Shown: positions 32,933 to 44,206 of the stretch, piece by piece | Layout of the letters: each line of letters opens with the position of its first letter | Position numbering within the stretch: position 1 is the first letter of the stretch | Translations under genes and position numbers: made by a program | Notes under the pieces: model-generated | Database searches by the model: none | Seen by the model: only the letters and a program-made list of their open reading frames with translations | Told to the model about the DNA's origin: nothing | From: DATARH01 sp036268425 | GTDB taxonomy: Bacteria > Pseudomonadota > Alphaproteobacteria > ATCC43930 > CGMCC-115725 | Reading direction: 5' to 3' | Assembly: GCA_036268425.1 (NCBI GenBank) | Contig: DATAUE010000130.1 | Coordinates: 48,373 to 112,372 of the forward strand | DNA: 64,000 nucleotides

Positions 32933-33529
32933 GCGAATGCGGTCTGAGGCCGTGCCGCTGAGGATTAGCTTGTAGATGCCGCGCAGGTTGCGGTGGCGTT
33001 CGGCGTGGTCCATGCCGTAGCCGACGACAAACTCGGCCGGAATATCGAAGCCGACATAGCGCACCGGCAGGTCAGGGCGTCCGTCTGCCGGTTTGCGCAA
33101 CAGCATGCAAAGCTCCAGGCTTGCCGGCCCGAGCGCACGCAGGCGGTCAAGAATGACGGCGATCGTCAAGCCGGTATCGAGAATATCGTCCAGCACCAGT
33201 ACCGGCCGCGCGGCAATGTCCAGCCGCGCGACACCGTCGAGCGCGACCGCGCCGGAAGACCGGGTGCCTTTGCCGTAAGACGACGCGGCAATAAATTCGA
33301 GCGTCACCGGCACGGTCAGGTGCCGCATCAGATCGGCGGCAAAGATACAGGCGCCTTTCAGTACGGCGATCAGGCAAAGCGGGTGTTCACGCGTTGCGTT
33401 ACGGTAATCGGCATCGATCTGTCGCGCCAGTTCGCCGATGCGCGCCTGTAGCTGTGCTTCAGAAAGCAGCGGTTCCAGCCGGTCGCCCGGCTGCTCGCCT
33501 TGTCGCGCCTCAGCGCCGTCCGGGATCAT
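32927..33529 (-). CDS. hpt: Hypoxanthine phosphoribosyltransferase
   Basis: A 200-residue purine-salvage phosphoribosyltransferase. The PRPP-binding motif is VLVLDDILDTGLT; upstream are CLIAVLKGACIFAADLMRH (the loop I region) and a flexible SSYGKGTRSSG, and near the end YVGFDIPAEFVVGYGMDHAE. It converts hypoxanthine or guanine plus PRPP into IMP or GMP in the cytoplasm. About 20 N-terminal residues before LSEAQLQARI are extra compared with the family, so a later start may be used. Its 3' end overlaps gatB by six bases, a tail-to-tail arrangement with no room for terminators. Confidence 0.92.
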   Translation of the reverse strand: MIPDGAEARQGEQPGDRLEPLLSEAQLQARIGELARQIDADYRNATREHPLCLIAVLKGACIFAADLMRHLTVPVTLEFIAASSYGKGTRSSGAVALDGVARLDIAARPVLVLDDILDTGLTIAVILDRLRALGPASLELCMLLRKPADGRPDLPVRYVGFDIPAEFVVGYGMDHAERHRNLRGIYKLILSGTASDRIRL

Positions 33530-33582
33530 CGTATGAGTCCGGTGTTGACCAGCAAGATGGAGCTACATCAGGCGGAGATATC

Positions 33583-34053
33583 ATGGCCGAAATCGATCAA
33601 AAGCGGGTTGTCGACCTGCTCAACCGCATTCTCGAATCCGAACTCGCGGGGGTGATCCGGTACACGCATTATTCGTTTCTGGTCTATGGCTATACCCGCA
33701 TTCCGATCGTCTCGTGGCTTCGCGAACAAGCCGCCGAATCACTTATTCACGCACAACAGGCCGGCGAGATGATCACCCATCTCGGCGCCTATCCGTCGCT
33801 CGGCATCGGCCGCCTGCTTGACAGCCACAAACACGACATCGGCAAGATTCTGGTAGAGTCGATGGAGCATGAGGCTGCCGCCCTCGGCCTTTACAAGGAA
33901 TTATTGGCGGCGGCCGAAGGGCGCTCGGTGATGCTGGAAGAATACGCGCGACAGATGATTTACGCCGAAGAACTGCATGCCGGAGAGGTCGACAAGATGA
34001 TGCGCAAACCCGGCGAAGTCGACGCCACCGGTCTCGGACCCAAACCGATCTGA
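33583..34053 (+). CDS. Bacterioferritin-like ferritin-family protein
   Basis: A 156-residue four-helix ferritin-fold protein. The diiron ligands appear at the expected places: ELAGVIRY (helix A Glu), EQAAESLIHAQQ (helix B Glu and His), ESMEHEAAALGLY (helix C) and YAEELHAGEVDKMM (helix D). Ferritins of this length store iron or protect DNA; a dedicated haem-binding methionine at the usual Bfr position cannot be confirmed by eye. ATG 33583 follows GGAG at good spacing. No bfd-like ferredoxin gene lies beside it. Confidence 0.85.
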   Translation: MAEIDQKRVVDLLNRILESELAGVIRYTHYSFLVYGYTRIPIVSWLREQAAESLIHAQQAGEMITHLGAYPSLGIGRLLDSHKHDIGKILVESMEHEAAALGLYKELLAAAEGRSVMLEEYARQMIYAEELHAGEVDKMMRKPGEVDATGLGPKPI

Positions 34054-34103
34054 GGAGGGCGCCGACGCGTGGCGCCGGCATGGGCGAGCGATCCGGCGGG
34101 ATA

Positions 34104-34829
34104 CTAACAATACAGCTGCCACACGCCATCGCAGAACAGGCCGTGGCCCTGGAACGTCATTCGCTCGTCATCGTCGTCGAGTTGCGTCGGGGTTGCGATC
34201 TGGTGCAGCAGATGGCCGAACTGCAAGGCGAGGTGTCCGAGCCGGTATTCGATGAACCGCTTGTTCGCCTCGCGGAAAGCGCGGGCGGCCTCCGCTTTCG
34301 GGGCGCCGTCGAGGCGCCGCACGCTGAGATCCCACACGTTGAGGCCGCTGCCGCAGCGGGGGAGTGAAAGCGGCAAGGTAAAAGTGATTGGCCGGCTGAC
34401 GCTTTTGGCCCATGCCCAATCGGTCTGCCGGTATTGCAGATCGGCATGGACCGATGGCGACAGCAGGGTAAAGGCCGGGTGCGCTAGAAAAATCCAAAAA
34501 TTGGGCAGGCCTTTGTCCGGCGCATAAGCGACCGGTCCGCCGAGCCGCGCCGACAATACTCGGGCGAGGCGCTCGTATAAAAGCCCGAAATTCTCCTGCA
34601 GGACCGGATTATACGTTGCGACGGCCTCTTCATAATGCCCGTCTCCCAGGCGTGCGTCCGTAAACAGTGCAGCGCCCAGCGAATACATCGGCAGATTGGG
34701 ATAGCGCTGAACCCAGTGGGGTTGGAGGCGATATACCTGGTCACGCAAGGCCCGGCATTCGCTTTCGTCGAGCATTGCAAGGGTTTCAACCGAGTCGCCC
34801 AACTCGGCTTCGTCGGCATACCCGATCAT
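34104..34829 (-). CDS. Putative 2OG-Fe(II) dioxygenase-like protein
   Basis: A 241-residue protein with no family I recognise outright. Near its middle is VHADLQYRQ (H128 and D130), followed by ITFTLPLSL, and at the C-terminus GHLLHQI (H209) then DERMTFQGHG (R223). This HxD...H...Rx[ST] order and the roughly 14-residue gap from the distal His to Arg fit the jelly-roll 2-oxoglutarate/Fe(II) dioxygenases. The first 100 residues are helical and unlike any core I know. ATG 34829 is preferred over an upstream GTG because GGTGA lies before it. The function is inferred only from the motif order. Confidence 0.5.
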   Translation of the reverse strand: MIGYADEAELGDSVETLAMLDESECRALRDQVYRLQPHWVQRYPNLPMYSLGAALFTDARLGDGHYEEAVATYNPVLQENFGLLYERLARVLSARLGGPVAYAPDKGLPNFWIFLAHPAFTLLSPSVHADLQYRQTDWAWAKSVSRPITFTLPLSLPRCGSGLNVWDLSVRRLDGAPKAEAARAFREANKRFIEYRLGHLALQFGHLLHQIATPTQLDDDDERMTFQGHGLFCDGVWQLYC

Positions 34830-35081
34830 GGATTTTTCACCGCGAATTTGACGCGGCACGACCGTACCCTGCCGCGCAGGCCGTCTGCAATCGATCGTGT
34901 CATGCGGCGATCCTCGAAGTCCCGTCTCGATACCGGAGCCAGCGGCGACGGGTCATGCTACACGTCGGGACGAAAGTATCGACGCGGTGGCTGTCACTCC
35001 GCACGATGCTTTGGCGCGTTCGGACGGCGACAGGCCCCGAACGCTAAACGACAAATGGACGATAAAACGAAAGGATGAGAC

Positions 35082-35861
35082 ATGGCCGAGAACAAACTCA
35101 AGGAGCGATGGAAGGCCGGCAAGGCGGCGGTCAACGGCTGGCTGGCGATTCCGTCCGGCTTCGCGGCAGAGGTCATCGCCCAATGCGGCTGGGACAGCGT
35201 CACCGTCGACATGCAGCACGGCGTTCAGGACTACCAGTCGATGGTCGCCTGCTTCCAGGCGATGGACAAGTTTCCAGTCACCAAGCTGGTGCGGGTGCCG
35301 TGGAACGAGCCGGGCATCGTCGGCAAGGTGCTTGACGGCGGCGCGTACGGCGTCATCTGCCCGATGGTGAACACCCGTGAAGAGGCGCGCGCGCTGGTTT
35401 CCTACACGCGCTATCCGCCGAAAGGACAGCGCAGCAATGGGCCGATCCGCGCTTCGATGTATGGCGTAGCGGGGACTTATCAGCAGACCGCGAATGACGA
35501 AATCCTCGTTATTCCGATGATCGAGACCCGCCAGGCGGTCGAGAATATCGACCAAATCCTGGATGTGCCGGGCATCGACGCGATCTATGTCGGCCCGGCC
35601 GATCTTGCGTTCTCGCTCGGCAAGACCCCCAAGCTCGACAGCGAGGATTCCGAACAGCTCGGCATGTACGAGGTCGTCCTGGCGGCGTGCAAGAAACGCG
35701 GTATCTATCCCGGCATTCATTGCGGCGAGCCGGCTTATGCGGCGCGGATGATCCGGATGGGCTTCCGTCTGACCACAATCGCCAATGACAGCGGGTTGAT
35801 GGCCAAGGCCGCACGCGCCGCCGTCGCCGAAGTGTGGCAGGACGTCGGCGAGTTCCGCTAA
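35082..35861 (+). CDS. HpcH/HpaI-family aldolase, copy 2
   Basis: A 259-residue metal-dependent pyruvate aldolase. Signatures: NGWLAIPSGFAAEVIAQCGW, SVTVDMQHGVQDYQS (the Q-H region), LVRVPWNEPG, GAYGVICPMVNTREEARALV, VIPMIETRQAVENIDQIL and DAIYVGPADLAFSLG. It is closer to 2-dehydro-3-deoxyglucarate aldolase/HpaI than copy 1 at 26.8 kb. It would cleave a 2-keto-3-deoxy acid to pyruvate and an aldehyde. ATG 35082 follows AAGGATGAG. A GST gene follows 172 bp later; the two have no obvious functional link. Confidence 0.88.
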   Translation: MAENKLKERWKAGKAAVNGWLAIPSGFAAEVIAQCGWDSVTVDMQHGVQDYQSMVACFQAMDKFPVTKLVRVPWNEPGIVGKVLDGGAYGVICPMVNTREEARALVSYTRYPPKGQRSNGPIRASMYGVAGTYQQTANDEILVIPMIETRQAVENIDQILDVPGIDAIYVGPADLAFSLGKTPKLDSEDSEQLGMYEVVLAACKKRGIYPGIHCGEPAYAARMIRMGFRLTTIANDSGLMAKAARAAVAEVWQDVGEFR

Positions 35862-35892
35862 GAATCGAAGAGAGTTTTCGACTTATTCCGAT

Positions 35893-35921
35893 GGTGGCGA
35901 GGGCGTAATGCCCTCGCCACC
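35893..35921. repeat. Perfect 12-bp hairpin between aldolase and GST genes
   Basis: GGTGGCGAGGGC (35893-35904) and GCCCTCGCCACC (35910-35921) pair perfectly around the loop GTAAT. There is no T-run after it, so it may be a mobile palindromic repeat or a transcript-stabilising hairpin rather than a classic terminator. Confidence 0.5.
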
Positions 35922-36033
35922 TGTCGGGGTGGATCGCGGCTGATCTCTGGGTCGAACCCAGCGCGCGGCGCGTGCCGGACGGCCGAGCGATCGTGTAGAA
36001 TGCTGTGATCATCCAACGCCTGGAGTTTCAAGA

Positions 36034-36912
36034 ATGACCGATACGCCCGAATTCACGCCGCCCAAGGTCTGGACTTGGAATAAGCCGAGCGGCGGCCGGT
36101 TTGCCAACATCAACCGCCCGATCGCCGGCGCCACGCACGATAAGGAATTGCCTGTCGGCCGCCACCCGCTGCAACTCTATTCGCTCGGGACGCCAAACGG
36201 CGTGAAGGTCACTATCATGCTCGAAGAGCTGCTGGCTCTCGGCCATAAGGGGGCGGAGTACGACGCCTGGCTGATCAAGATCGGCGACGGCGATCAGTTC
36301 GGCAGCGGCTTTGTCGCGGTGAACCCCAATTCCAAAATCCCGGCATTGCTGGACCGTAGCGGTCCGAAGCCGATCCGGGTCTTCGAAACCGGCGCGATCC
36401 TGACCTACCTCGCCGAAAAGTTCGGCGCGTTTTTGCCGACCGAGGCCGGTGCCCGGGCCGAATGTTTGTCGTGGCTATTCTGGCAGATGGGCAGCGCGCC
36501 GTATCTCGGCGGCGGCTTCGGTCATTTTTATGCCTACGCGCCGACCAAGATCGAATATGCGATCGACCGGTTCGCCATGGAGACAAAGCGCCAGTTGGAT
36601 GTGCTCGATCGTCGGCTTGCCGAGAGCGAGTATGTGGCGGGTGCCGGTTACACGATCGCCGACATCGCTATCTTCCCCTGGTACGGCGGGGTGGTGAAGG
36701 GCTGGCTCTATGGGACATCGGCCGAGTTCCTGAGCGCGCAGGATTATAAGAACGTCCACCGCTGGGCCGACACCCTGCTCGCACGCCCAGCGGTAAAACG
36801 CGGGCGCATGGTCAACCGCCTGTCCGGTGAGCCGTCGAGCCAGCTGCACGAGCGCCACGACGCCAGCGACTTCGAGACGAAGACGCAGGACAAAATCGCT
36901 GCTGCAAGCTGA
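36034..36912 (+). CDS. YghU-type (nu-class) glutathione S-transferase-like protein
   Basis: A 292-residue GST with the YghU/nu-class N-terminus: WTWNKPSGGRFANINRPIAGATHDKELP, then the thioredoxin-like core HPLQLYSLGTPNGVKVTIMLEELL. The TPNG segment is where the catalytic Thr/Asn pair sits in this class, and VFETGAILTYLAEKFG supplies the glutathione-binding part. The C-terminal helical domain includes YTIADIAIFPWYGG. Nu-class enzymes reduce disulfide bonds and peroxides using two glutathiones. ATG 36034 is used. It is convergent with the solute-binding protein gene, with a hairpin between. Confidence 0.9.
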   Translation: MTDTPEFTPPKVWTWNKPSGGRFANINRPIAGATHDKELPVGRHPLQLYSLGTPNGVKVTIMLEELLALGHKGAEYDAWLIKIGDGDQFGSGFVAVNPNSKIPALLDRSGPKPIRVFETGAILTYLAEKFGAFLPTEAGARAECLSWLFWQMGSAPYLGGGFGHFYAYAPTKIEYAIDRFAMETKRQLDVLDRRLAESEYVAGAGYTIADIAIFPWYGGVVKGWLYGTSAEFLSAQDYKNVHRWADTLLARPAVKRGRMVNRLSGEPSSQLHERHDASDFETKTQDKIAAAS

Positions 36913-37012
36913 GTTGATCACCGACCGGCTTGTCTTCGCGGGCAAGCCGATCGGTGCTCGCCGAGTTATGCTCGGAATCGAATGAGGCCGCGGCGATCGA
37001 GCCGCGCACCGA

Positions 37013-37040
37013 CCGGGCGATCTCCAGTGAGATCGCTCGG
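37013..37040. terminator. Bidirectional terminator-like hairpin
   Basis: CCGGGCGATCTC (37013-37024) and GAGATCGCTCGG (37029-37040) form a 12-bp stem with one G-T pair and a four-base loop (CAGT). It sits between two convergent genes, the GST and the solute-binding protein. A T-rich stretch follows on the plus strand only after about 15 bases, so its strength is uncertain. Confidence 0.5.
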
Positions 37041-37064
37041 TTCATAGGCTCATATTATTTTTTG

Positions 37065-38684
37065 TTACTTATCAAGCCAGACATTCGCCAGGTCCTGGTT
37101 GAGGAAATGGCTCGGGCTGATCTTCCAGCCTTTAACGTAAGACCGGTACGGGATGATCCGGTTCCACCACACGATCTGGATCGCATGCGCCTGCGTATCC
37201 ATGACCAGCTTTTCAAAGTCGGTCATCTCAGCGTGCTGTTTCTGCGGATCGGTCTCCACCATCATTTTGTTGTACAGCTCGACCTCTTGCGGGTCTTCAA
37301 AATATCCAAAGCTTTCGGCGCTGATCGAGGTCGGCAAATAGGGCTGTACGTCGAGCAGCGGGTTCACCACGCTGTGGCAGATCGGGTAGTGCGTCGCGCT
37401 GAAATCGCCTGCTCGCATCGCCGCAAAAAACGGCCCGGTCGGCAGCACGCGCTGGGTAACCTTCAACCCGATCTTGCTCCACTGATCGACCAGCCAGATG
37501 CCGACATATTTGTAAGGCTGGTCGACATCGCGGTTGAGCAACTCAAAGCTCATACCCTCGGCGCCGGCTTCTTTAAGCAGCCGCTTTGCTTCGGCCCGTG
37601 ATTTTTCGATATCGGGCCAGAAACCCGCCATTTTCTGCAGGTCTTCCTTGGACGCGGCGAGCGGTGAACCGGGAAAGACGATGCCTGCGACGGTCTTGAC
37701 GACGGCGATTTTCGATAGGGCCGGCGCGCCGCCCCAGCGGTCGATCGCCAGTGTCAAGGCGCGGCGCACCCGCGCGTCATCAAACGGCTTTTTCTTGTGG
37801 TTGAACATGACTTCGCTGCCGCAATTCCAGTCGCTCTCCTGCACCGCGATCTTGTCGCCGAGCGTTTTCACCAGTTCGTCGCGTGCAGAAGGCGGCAGGC
37901 CGCGAAACTCCATCGCCGCCCGGTCGCTGCGGATCGCATCGACCCGTGTCGCCTGCTTGGGGGCAAAAATCCCGACGATCTCGTCGAGATAGGGCTGGCC
38001 CTTATGATAATAATCGGGGTTTCGTGCTCCCCTGATTTCCTGCCCCACCTGGTAATCGACGAACTTGAAGGGTCCCGACCCCATGATGTTCTTTTCGTAC
38101 CAATGCGGGTCTTTTTCGATAATGTCTTTTTTGTAGATAAACGCAAACGGGTCTGCCAGTGCCGGAAGAAACGCCTCGGTCGCAAATTTCAAATGAAAGA
38201 CGACAGTGGTTGCGTCGGGGGCCTCGATTTTGTCGACCAATGCCCGGTAATTGCTGCCGCGCGCACTCAAAACGCCTTCCGGCGGAAAGACGATTTCGTT
38301 CCAACTGGCCGCCACATCGTTGGCTGTCAACGGCGAACCGTCGTGGAATTTGACTCCTTCGCGGATCTTGAAGGTATAGGTTTTGCCGTCGTCGGTCGGT
38401 TTTGGCATTTCCGTGCATAGATCGCACACGAAATCGGTCGTCGATGCCGGGTTGTCGGGGTTGATGCGGATCAACACGCTGTAAAACGGTGCGGTTGCAT
38501 GCAGGGTCGCGTAGGTTTCTTCGCGGTGCCCGTCAAGGCTGGGCGGCCCGTCCGCCGGGATCATGTATGTCAGCGTGCCGCCCCGTTTTGGGGTCTCGTT
38601 AGCCTTCGCGGAGACCGCGGCGGCCGGCAGTGCCGCAGCCATCAAGGCCGCCGCGGCGAATATTCGATAAAAACCCAATCGCAC
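37065..38684 (-). CDS. Peptide/organic-solute ABC transporter substrate-binding protein (SBP_bac_5)
   Basis: A 539-residue secreted binding protein of the dipeptide/oligopeptide/nickel family. GTG 38684 is preceded by AAGGGAG and starts a signal peptide ending near AAAVSAKA. The mature chain shows GGTLTYMIPADGPPSLDG, the family signature TYTFKIREGVKFHDGSPLTANDV, MGSGPFKFVDYQVGQ and VRRALTLAIDR. The expected dppBCDF-like genes are not in the window; the gene is alone. The ligand is therefore unknown, and the family covers peptides, nickel, opines and other solutes. Confidence 0.9.
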   Translation of the reverse strand: MRLGFYRIFAAAALMAAALPAAAVSAKANETPKRGGTLTYMIPADGPPSLDGHREETYATLHATAPFYSVLIRINPDNPASTTDFVCDLCTEMPKPTDDGKTYTFKIREGVKFHDGSPLTANDVAASWNEIVFPPEGVLSARGSNYRALVDKIEAPDATTVVFHLKFATEAFLPALADPFAFIYKKDIIEKDPHWYEKNIMGSGPFKFVDYQVGQEIRGARNPDYYHKGQPYLDEIVGIFAPKQATRVDAIRSDRAAMEFRGLPPSARDELVKTLGDKIAVQESDWNCGSEVMFNHKKKPFDDARVRRALTLAIDRWGGAPALSKIAVVKTVAGIVFPGSPLAASKEDLQKMAGFWPDIEKSRAEAKRLLKEAGAEGMSFELLNRDVDQPYKYVGIWLVDQWSKIGLKVTQRVLPTGPFFAAMRAGDFSATHYPICHSVVNPLLDVQPYLPTSISAESFGYFEDPQEVELYNKMMVETDPQKQHAEMTDFEKLVMDTQAHAIQIVWWNRIIPYRSYVKGWKISPSHFLNQDLANVWLDK

Positions 38685-38808
38685 CGTTTTCTCCCTTTGG
38701 TGTAATGCGGCCGCAAATCGCCGGCTGAGGCGCTGCGAGCCGCTCTATCAGTAGGCTAGCGCCGACGCTCGCAAAAGCGCCATGCGCGAAGGGCTGGGTC
38801 CTGTGCCG

Positions 38809-41076
<2,268 letters not shown>

Positions 41077-41251
41077 GATCGCCGATGCTCCTCATCCGGC
41101 CCGTTTCTGCGGTGAGGGCCTGCCGGAAATGTAAAGGGGGCACGTCTTCAGGTCAAAGACGCACACCCCAAAGCGTCGATGGTGCGCGCGTAGGCCTCAC
41201 CTGATTTGCCATCCCCCGCGGACCGACGCCCGGGAGATGCTGGCGGACGCA

Positions 41252-42592
41252 TCAGCCGGCGAGGCGTGGTCTCACAAGCGGCGCCGGAGTGGTTTGGCCG
41301 AGCGTGCCGCGTGTCAGCACCAATGTCGCCGCCGCGCCGAACAGCGCCAGCCCGCCCGCCACAACAAAAGCCGAATTAAAGCTGCCGGTTGCGGCGACGA
41401 TATAGCCGGTCACGATCGGGGCCAGGAGGCCGAAAGTGTTGCCGCCGAGCACGAGAAAGGCGAAGGCGCGTCCGGCATCGCCGGGCGAGCGCAGAATGTC
41501 GCTGACCAGGGCGCCGTTGGTGGCCGGCCCGACATGGGCGAACGATACCGCGATCGTCACCAGGGCGATGATCGCGGCGAGCGATTCGACAAAAGGGATG
41601 GCCAGCCCGGCCGCGGTCAGCAACAGGCAGAGCGCCACGAGATAGCGACGATTGCCGGCGCGTACCGCCTCTGCGGTCAGCATCCTGTCGCCGACCCAGT
41701 TCGCCAGGATGCTGACGACAGCCGACGTGAAAAAGGGGATGGACGTGTAAAGCCCCGAGCCGACCAACGACAGGTGCCGGGCGGTCTGAAAATAGTTCGG
41801 CAGCCAGGAGATATACAAATAGCTCGTGTAGACGAGACAGCCCTGGGAGATGAACAGCCCCCACATCGCGGGACAGCGGATCAATCCGAGATAGCCGATG
41901 CCGTCATGGGCCGGCGGCACGGCGCCGGCGTTGCGGTTGGCTAGAATGTGGTCCCGCTCGGCCTGCGGCAACCACCGCGTCTTTTCCGGCGTCGAGACCA
42001 GCGCAACCCAGACGACCACCCAGACGAACCCGATCCCGCCGGTGATGATAAACGACCAGCGCCACGACAGTGTCTCGATCAGCCAGGCGACGGCTGGCGC
42101 ACCGAGCGACAGCCCGATGCTGGAGCCGGCCGTAATCACTGCGATGGCGGTGCCGCGCTCGGCATAAGGCGACCATTCCCGCACGCTGCCATAGGTAATC
42201 GGCGAAAACGGCGCCTCGCCGATCCCGAGACCGAGCCGCGCGACCAGCATCGCCGCAAAACTGCCAACCATGCCGGTCGCCATCTGTGCCGCCGACCAGA
42301 CGGTGGTGCCGAGCGAGGCCACGACGTGCGTGCCCCAGCCGTCGATCATCCGTCCGCCGGGCAGCATCATCAGCACATAGGCCCACAGGAACGAAGAGAA
42401 CAGGTACCCCAGCGCGATCGGCGACAGCCCAAATTCGTGCCCGATCGGTTTTCCCGCGACCGACATGTTGACGCGATCGACATAAGCGAGCGCGTTAAAC
42501 AGAAACAGCAGAAAAAATACCCAATACCGACGGTGCGACAGCTTGGCCAAAGCAGCCCTCCCCTTTGCATTTGTTATCGACTGAGCCCGCAT
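41252..42592 (-). CDS. MFS transporter, ACS (anion:cation symporter) family
   Basis: A 446-residue carrier with twelve predicted membrane segments. The N-terminal YVDRVNMSVAGKPIGHEFGL and LFSSFLWAYVLMMLPGGRMIDGWG are typical of the ACS family, which imports organic anions such as glucarate, phthalate or tartrate. The loop motif LARLGLGIGEAPFSPITYG carries the ACS-type glycines, and STPEKTRWLPQAERD is the large cytoplasmic loop. The stretch SFAHVGPATNGALVSDIL near helix 10 also matches. It lies about 80 bp downstream of the two-CCG iron-sulfur gene on the same strand, so the two may be co-transcribed. Confidence 0.87.
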   Translation of the reverse strand: MRAQSITNAKGRAALAKLSHRRYWVFFLLFLFNALAYVDRVNMSVAGKPIGHEFGLSPIALGYLFSSFLWAYVLMMLPGGRMIDGWGTHVVASLGTTVWSAAQMATGMVGSFAAMLVARLGLGIGEAPFSPITYGSVREWSPYAERGTAIAVITAGSSIGLSLGAPAVAWLIETLSWRWSFIITGGIGFVWVVVWVALVSTPEKTRWLPQAERDHILANRNAGAVPPAHDGIGYLGLIRCPAMWGLFISQGCLVYTSYLYISWLPNYFQTARHLSLVGSGLYTSIPFFTSAVVSILANWVGDRMLTAEAVRAGNRRYLVALCLLLTAAGLAIPFVESLAAIIALVTIAVSFAHVGPATNGALVSDILRSPGDAGRAFAFLVLGGNTFGLLAPIVTGYIVAATGSFNSAFVVAGGLALFGAAATLVLTRGTLGQTTPAPLVRPRLAG

Positions 42593-42673
42593 CGCACCGG
42601 CAACGGCCGTGTCTCCGCGGCCGGCGCGCCGAAACGCGTATCGCCGTCGCGTCCTAGCCGGAAACTGCGATGA

Positions 42674-44038
42674 TCAGCCCTTGGTGGCGAACTCGACGGC
42701 AAGCGCGTCCCGGACTGTGTCGAGGTCGAGGCGGTTGGCGTCGATCATCGGGGCGGTTTCGACGATGATCTCGTCGATGTCGCGGATCTGCTTCAATCGT
42801 TTATACAAATCCTCGCTGTCGAGGCCGAGGCCCTCGCCGAGTAATTCCATGAAATTCATCACCTCAAAGCTGCGGCCGTCGCCGGCGTCGCAGATTTCAC
42901 GGTGGCAGGCGTGGTAGATCGTCGCCAATGTCGTCACTCCGGCATCCGCCACCGCCGCCAGTTCGCGCTGCACCAATTCGCGCTTGAACTTGGGCAGTTG
43001 CGCCAGCGAATTGGCCTGGGTCCCGACGCGCGGCACGTCGATATCAACCAGTTCGGCGCCGGGGATGATCGAGATCAGCTTTTTGACGGCGTCGATGATT
43101 TGCGGAAACACCGGCCGTTCATGCAGCGCGATGCGCTTTTCGACCCGGCGCTTCATCATCCCGGCAAGCTGGTCGGCCCGGTCGGCCAGAAACACCAGAA
43201 ACGGGTTGAGATCGAACGGCTTTTCGCCGAACTGCAATTCGTAATTCGGCAGCGACACCTCGCCGATCGAAATCTGGCAGCTGGGGCACCACGACAGCAC
43301 CGTGCTGGTGCCGGCAGAGGCCAGCCCCTCGATCGTCGCGTTCGCCATCTTGCTGTTATTGGCGAAATCGCCTTCGCGGAACTGGTAGACGCCGCAGCAT
43401 TGGCCGACTCCGCCCATCACGTCGTAAGTGACGCCGAGCAGGTCGAAAATATCGAGGCACAACAGAGGGATGTGCGGCGTCTTCAGCACGTTGCAGCCGG
43501 TATAGAAGACAATGTCGGGTGGCCCGGCCTCGGCCGCGCTGCGCTGCTTGAACCGCGCCAGCGTTTCCGGCGGCAGTTGCAGCTTGGACAGCACGCGGAC
43601 GCCGCGGCTCATCGTCTGAAAGCCCTTGCGCCAGCGCGTTTCCAGCGGCGCGCCGTCGCGCTGCGCGCGGGCAAAGCCGCGGGCCATCTGCACCATGAAG
43701 CGCGGGTTGATGCCGTGCTGGCAGGCCGGAATGCAACTGCCGCTGCCGCTGCAGATTTCGCCCCAGCGGATCGCTGCGTCGTTGCCGGGGCCGCCGGTGA
43801 TCAGATCGACGATGCCGGCGGCGGTGTTGCTCGGGTCGGCGTCGGCGATGCCGCCGGGCTCGGTCATCGGGCAGGCGCGAAAACAATCGCCGCACCGGGT
43901 GCAGGCATCGGCAATCGCCGCGCCGCGGAGGCGAAAAGCGTCGACAAAGCCGGCTGTTTCGACCGATCCGTCCATCATATAACGCCCGCTCTCAATCTCA
44001 TCGGGCCGATCATACCGCGCCAGCGTTCCATTCCTCAC
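42674..44038 (-). CDS. Heterodisulfide-reductase-type iron-sulfur protein (two CCG domains)
   Basis: A protein of up to 454 residues (GTG 44038; an ATG 20 codons in is also possible). It has a ferredoxin-like segment CTRCGDCFRACP, a second cysteine cluster CSGSGSCIPACQHG, and two CCG domains: FYTGCNVLKTPHIP with GGVGQCCGVYQF, and SWCPSCQ with ACHREICDAG. This is the layout of HdrB/GlpC/GlcF/LutA-like electron-transfer proteins. A usual FAD-linked oxidase partner is absent, so its donor and acceptor are unknown. It lies upstream of the ACS-family transporter on the same strand. Confidence 0.82.
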   Translation of the reverse strand: MRNGTLARYDRPDEIESGRYMMDGSVETAGFVDAFRLRGAAIADACTRCGDCFRACPMTEPGGIADADPSNTAAGIVDLITGGPGNDAAIRWGEICSGSGSCIPACQHGINPRFMVQMARGFARAQRDGAPLETRWRKGFQTMSRGVRVLSKLQLPPETLARFKQRSAAEAGPPDIVFYTGCNVLKTPHIPLLCLDIFDLLGVTYDVMGGVGQCCGVYQFREGDFANNSKMANATIEGLASAGTSTVLSWCPSCQISIGEVSLPNYELQFGEKPFDLNPFLVFLADRADQLAGMMKRRVEKRIALHERPVFPQIIDAVKKLISIIPGAELVDIDVPRVGTQANSLAQLPKFKRELVQRELAAVADAGVTTLATIYHACHREICDAGDGRSFEVMNFMELLGEGLGLDSEDLYKRLKQIRDIDEIIVETAPMIDANRLDLDTVRDALAVEFATKG

Positions 44039-44206
44039 CTATGCAAAAATGCATGTTTAGCATGCGTGTGTGAATGGGATTGGCTCATGTTACAAAATGT
44101 TAGCGCATTGTCACGATACAGACACGAGGCGTCATCAAGCGGCGGCTCGGAAGCCGGGAAATGTAACAAGCGCGCCGTTTGCGCTTGCGCTACAGGAGAT
44201 AAAATA

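Noticed and set aside
44149..44179. Possible EcfG-type promoter upstream of the NepR-like gene (GGAAG 44149-44153 or GGAAA 44157-44161 with CGTT 44176-44179)
   Set aside because: The spacing is 22 or 14 bases rather than the usual 16-17, and the -35 element is not GGAAC.
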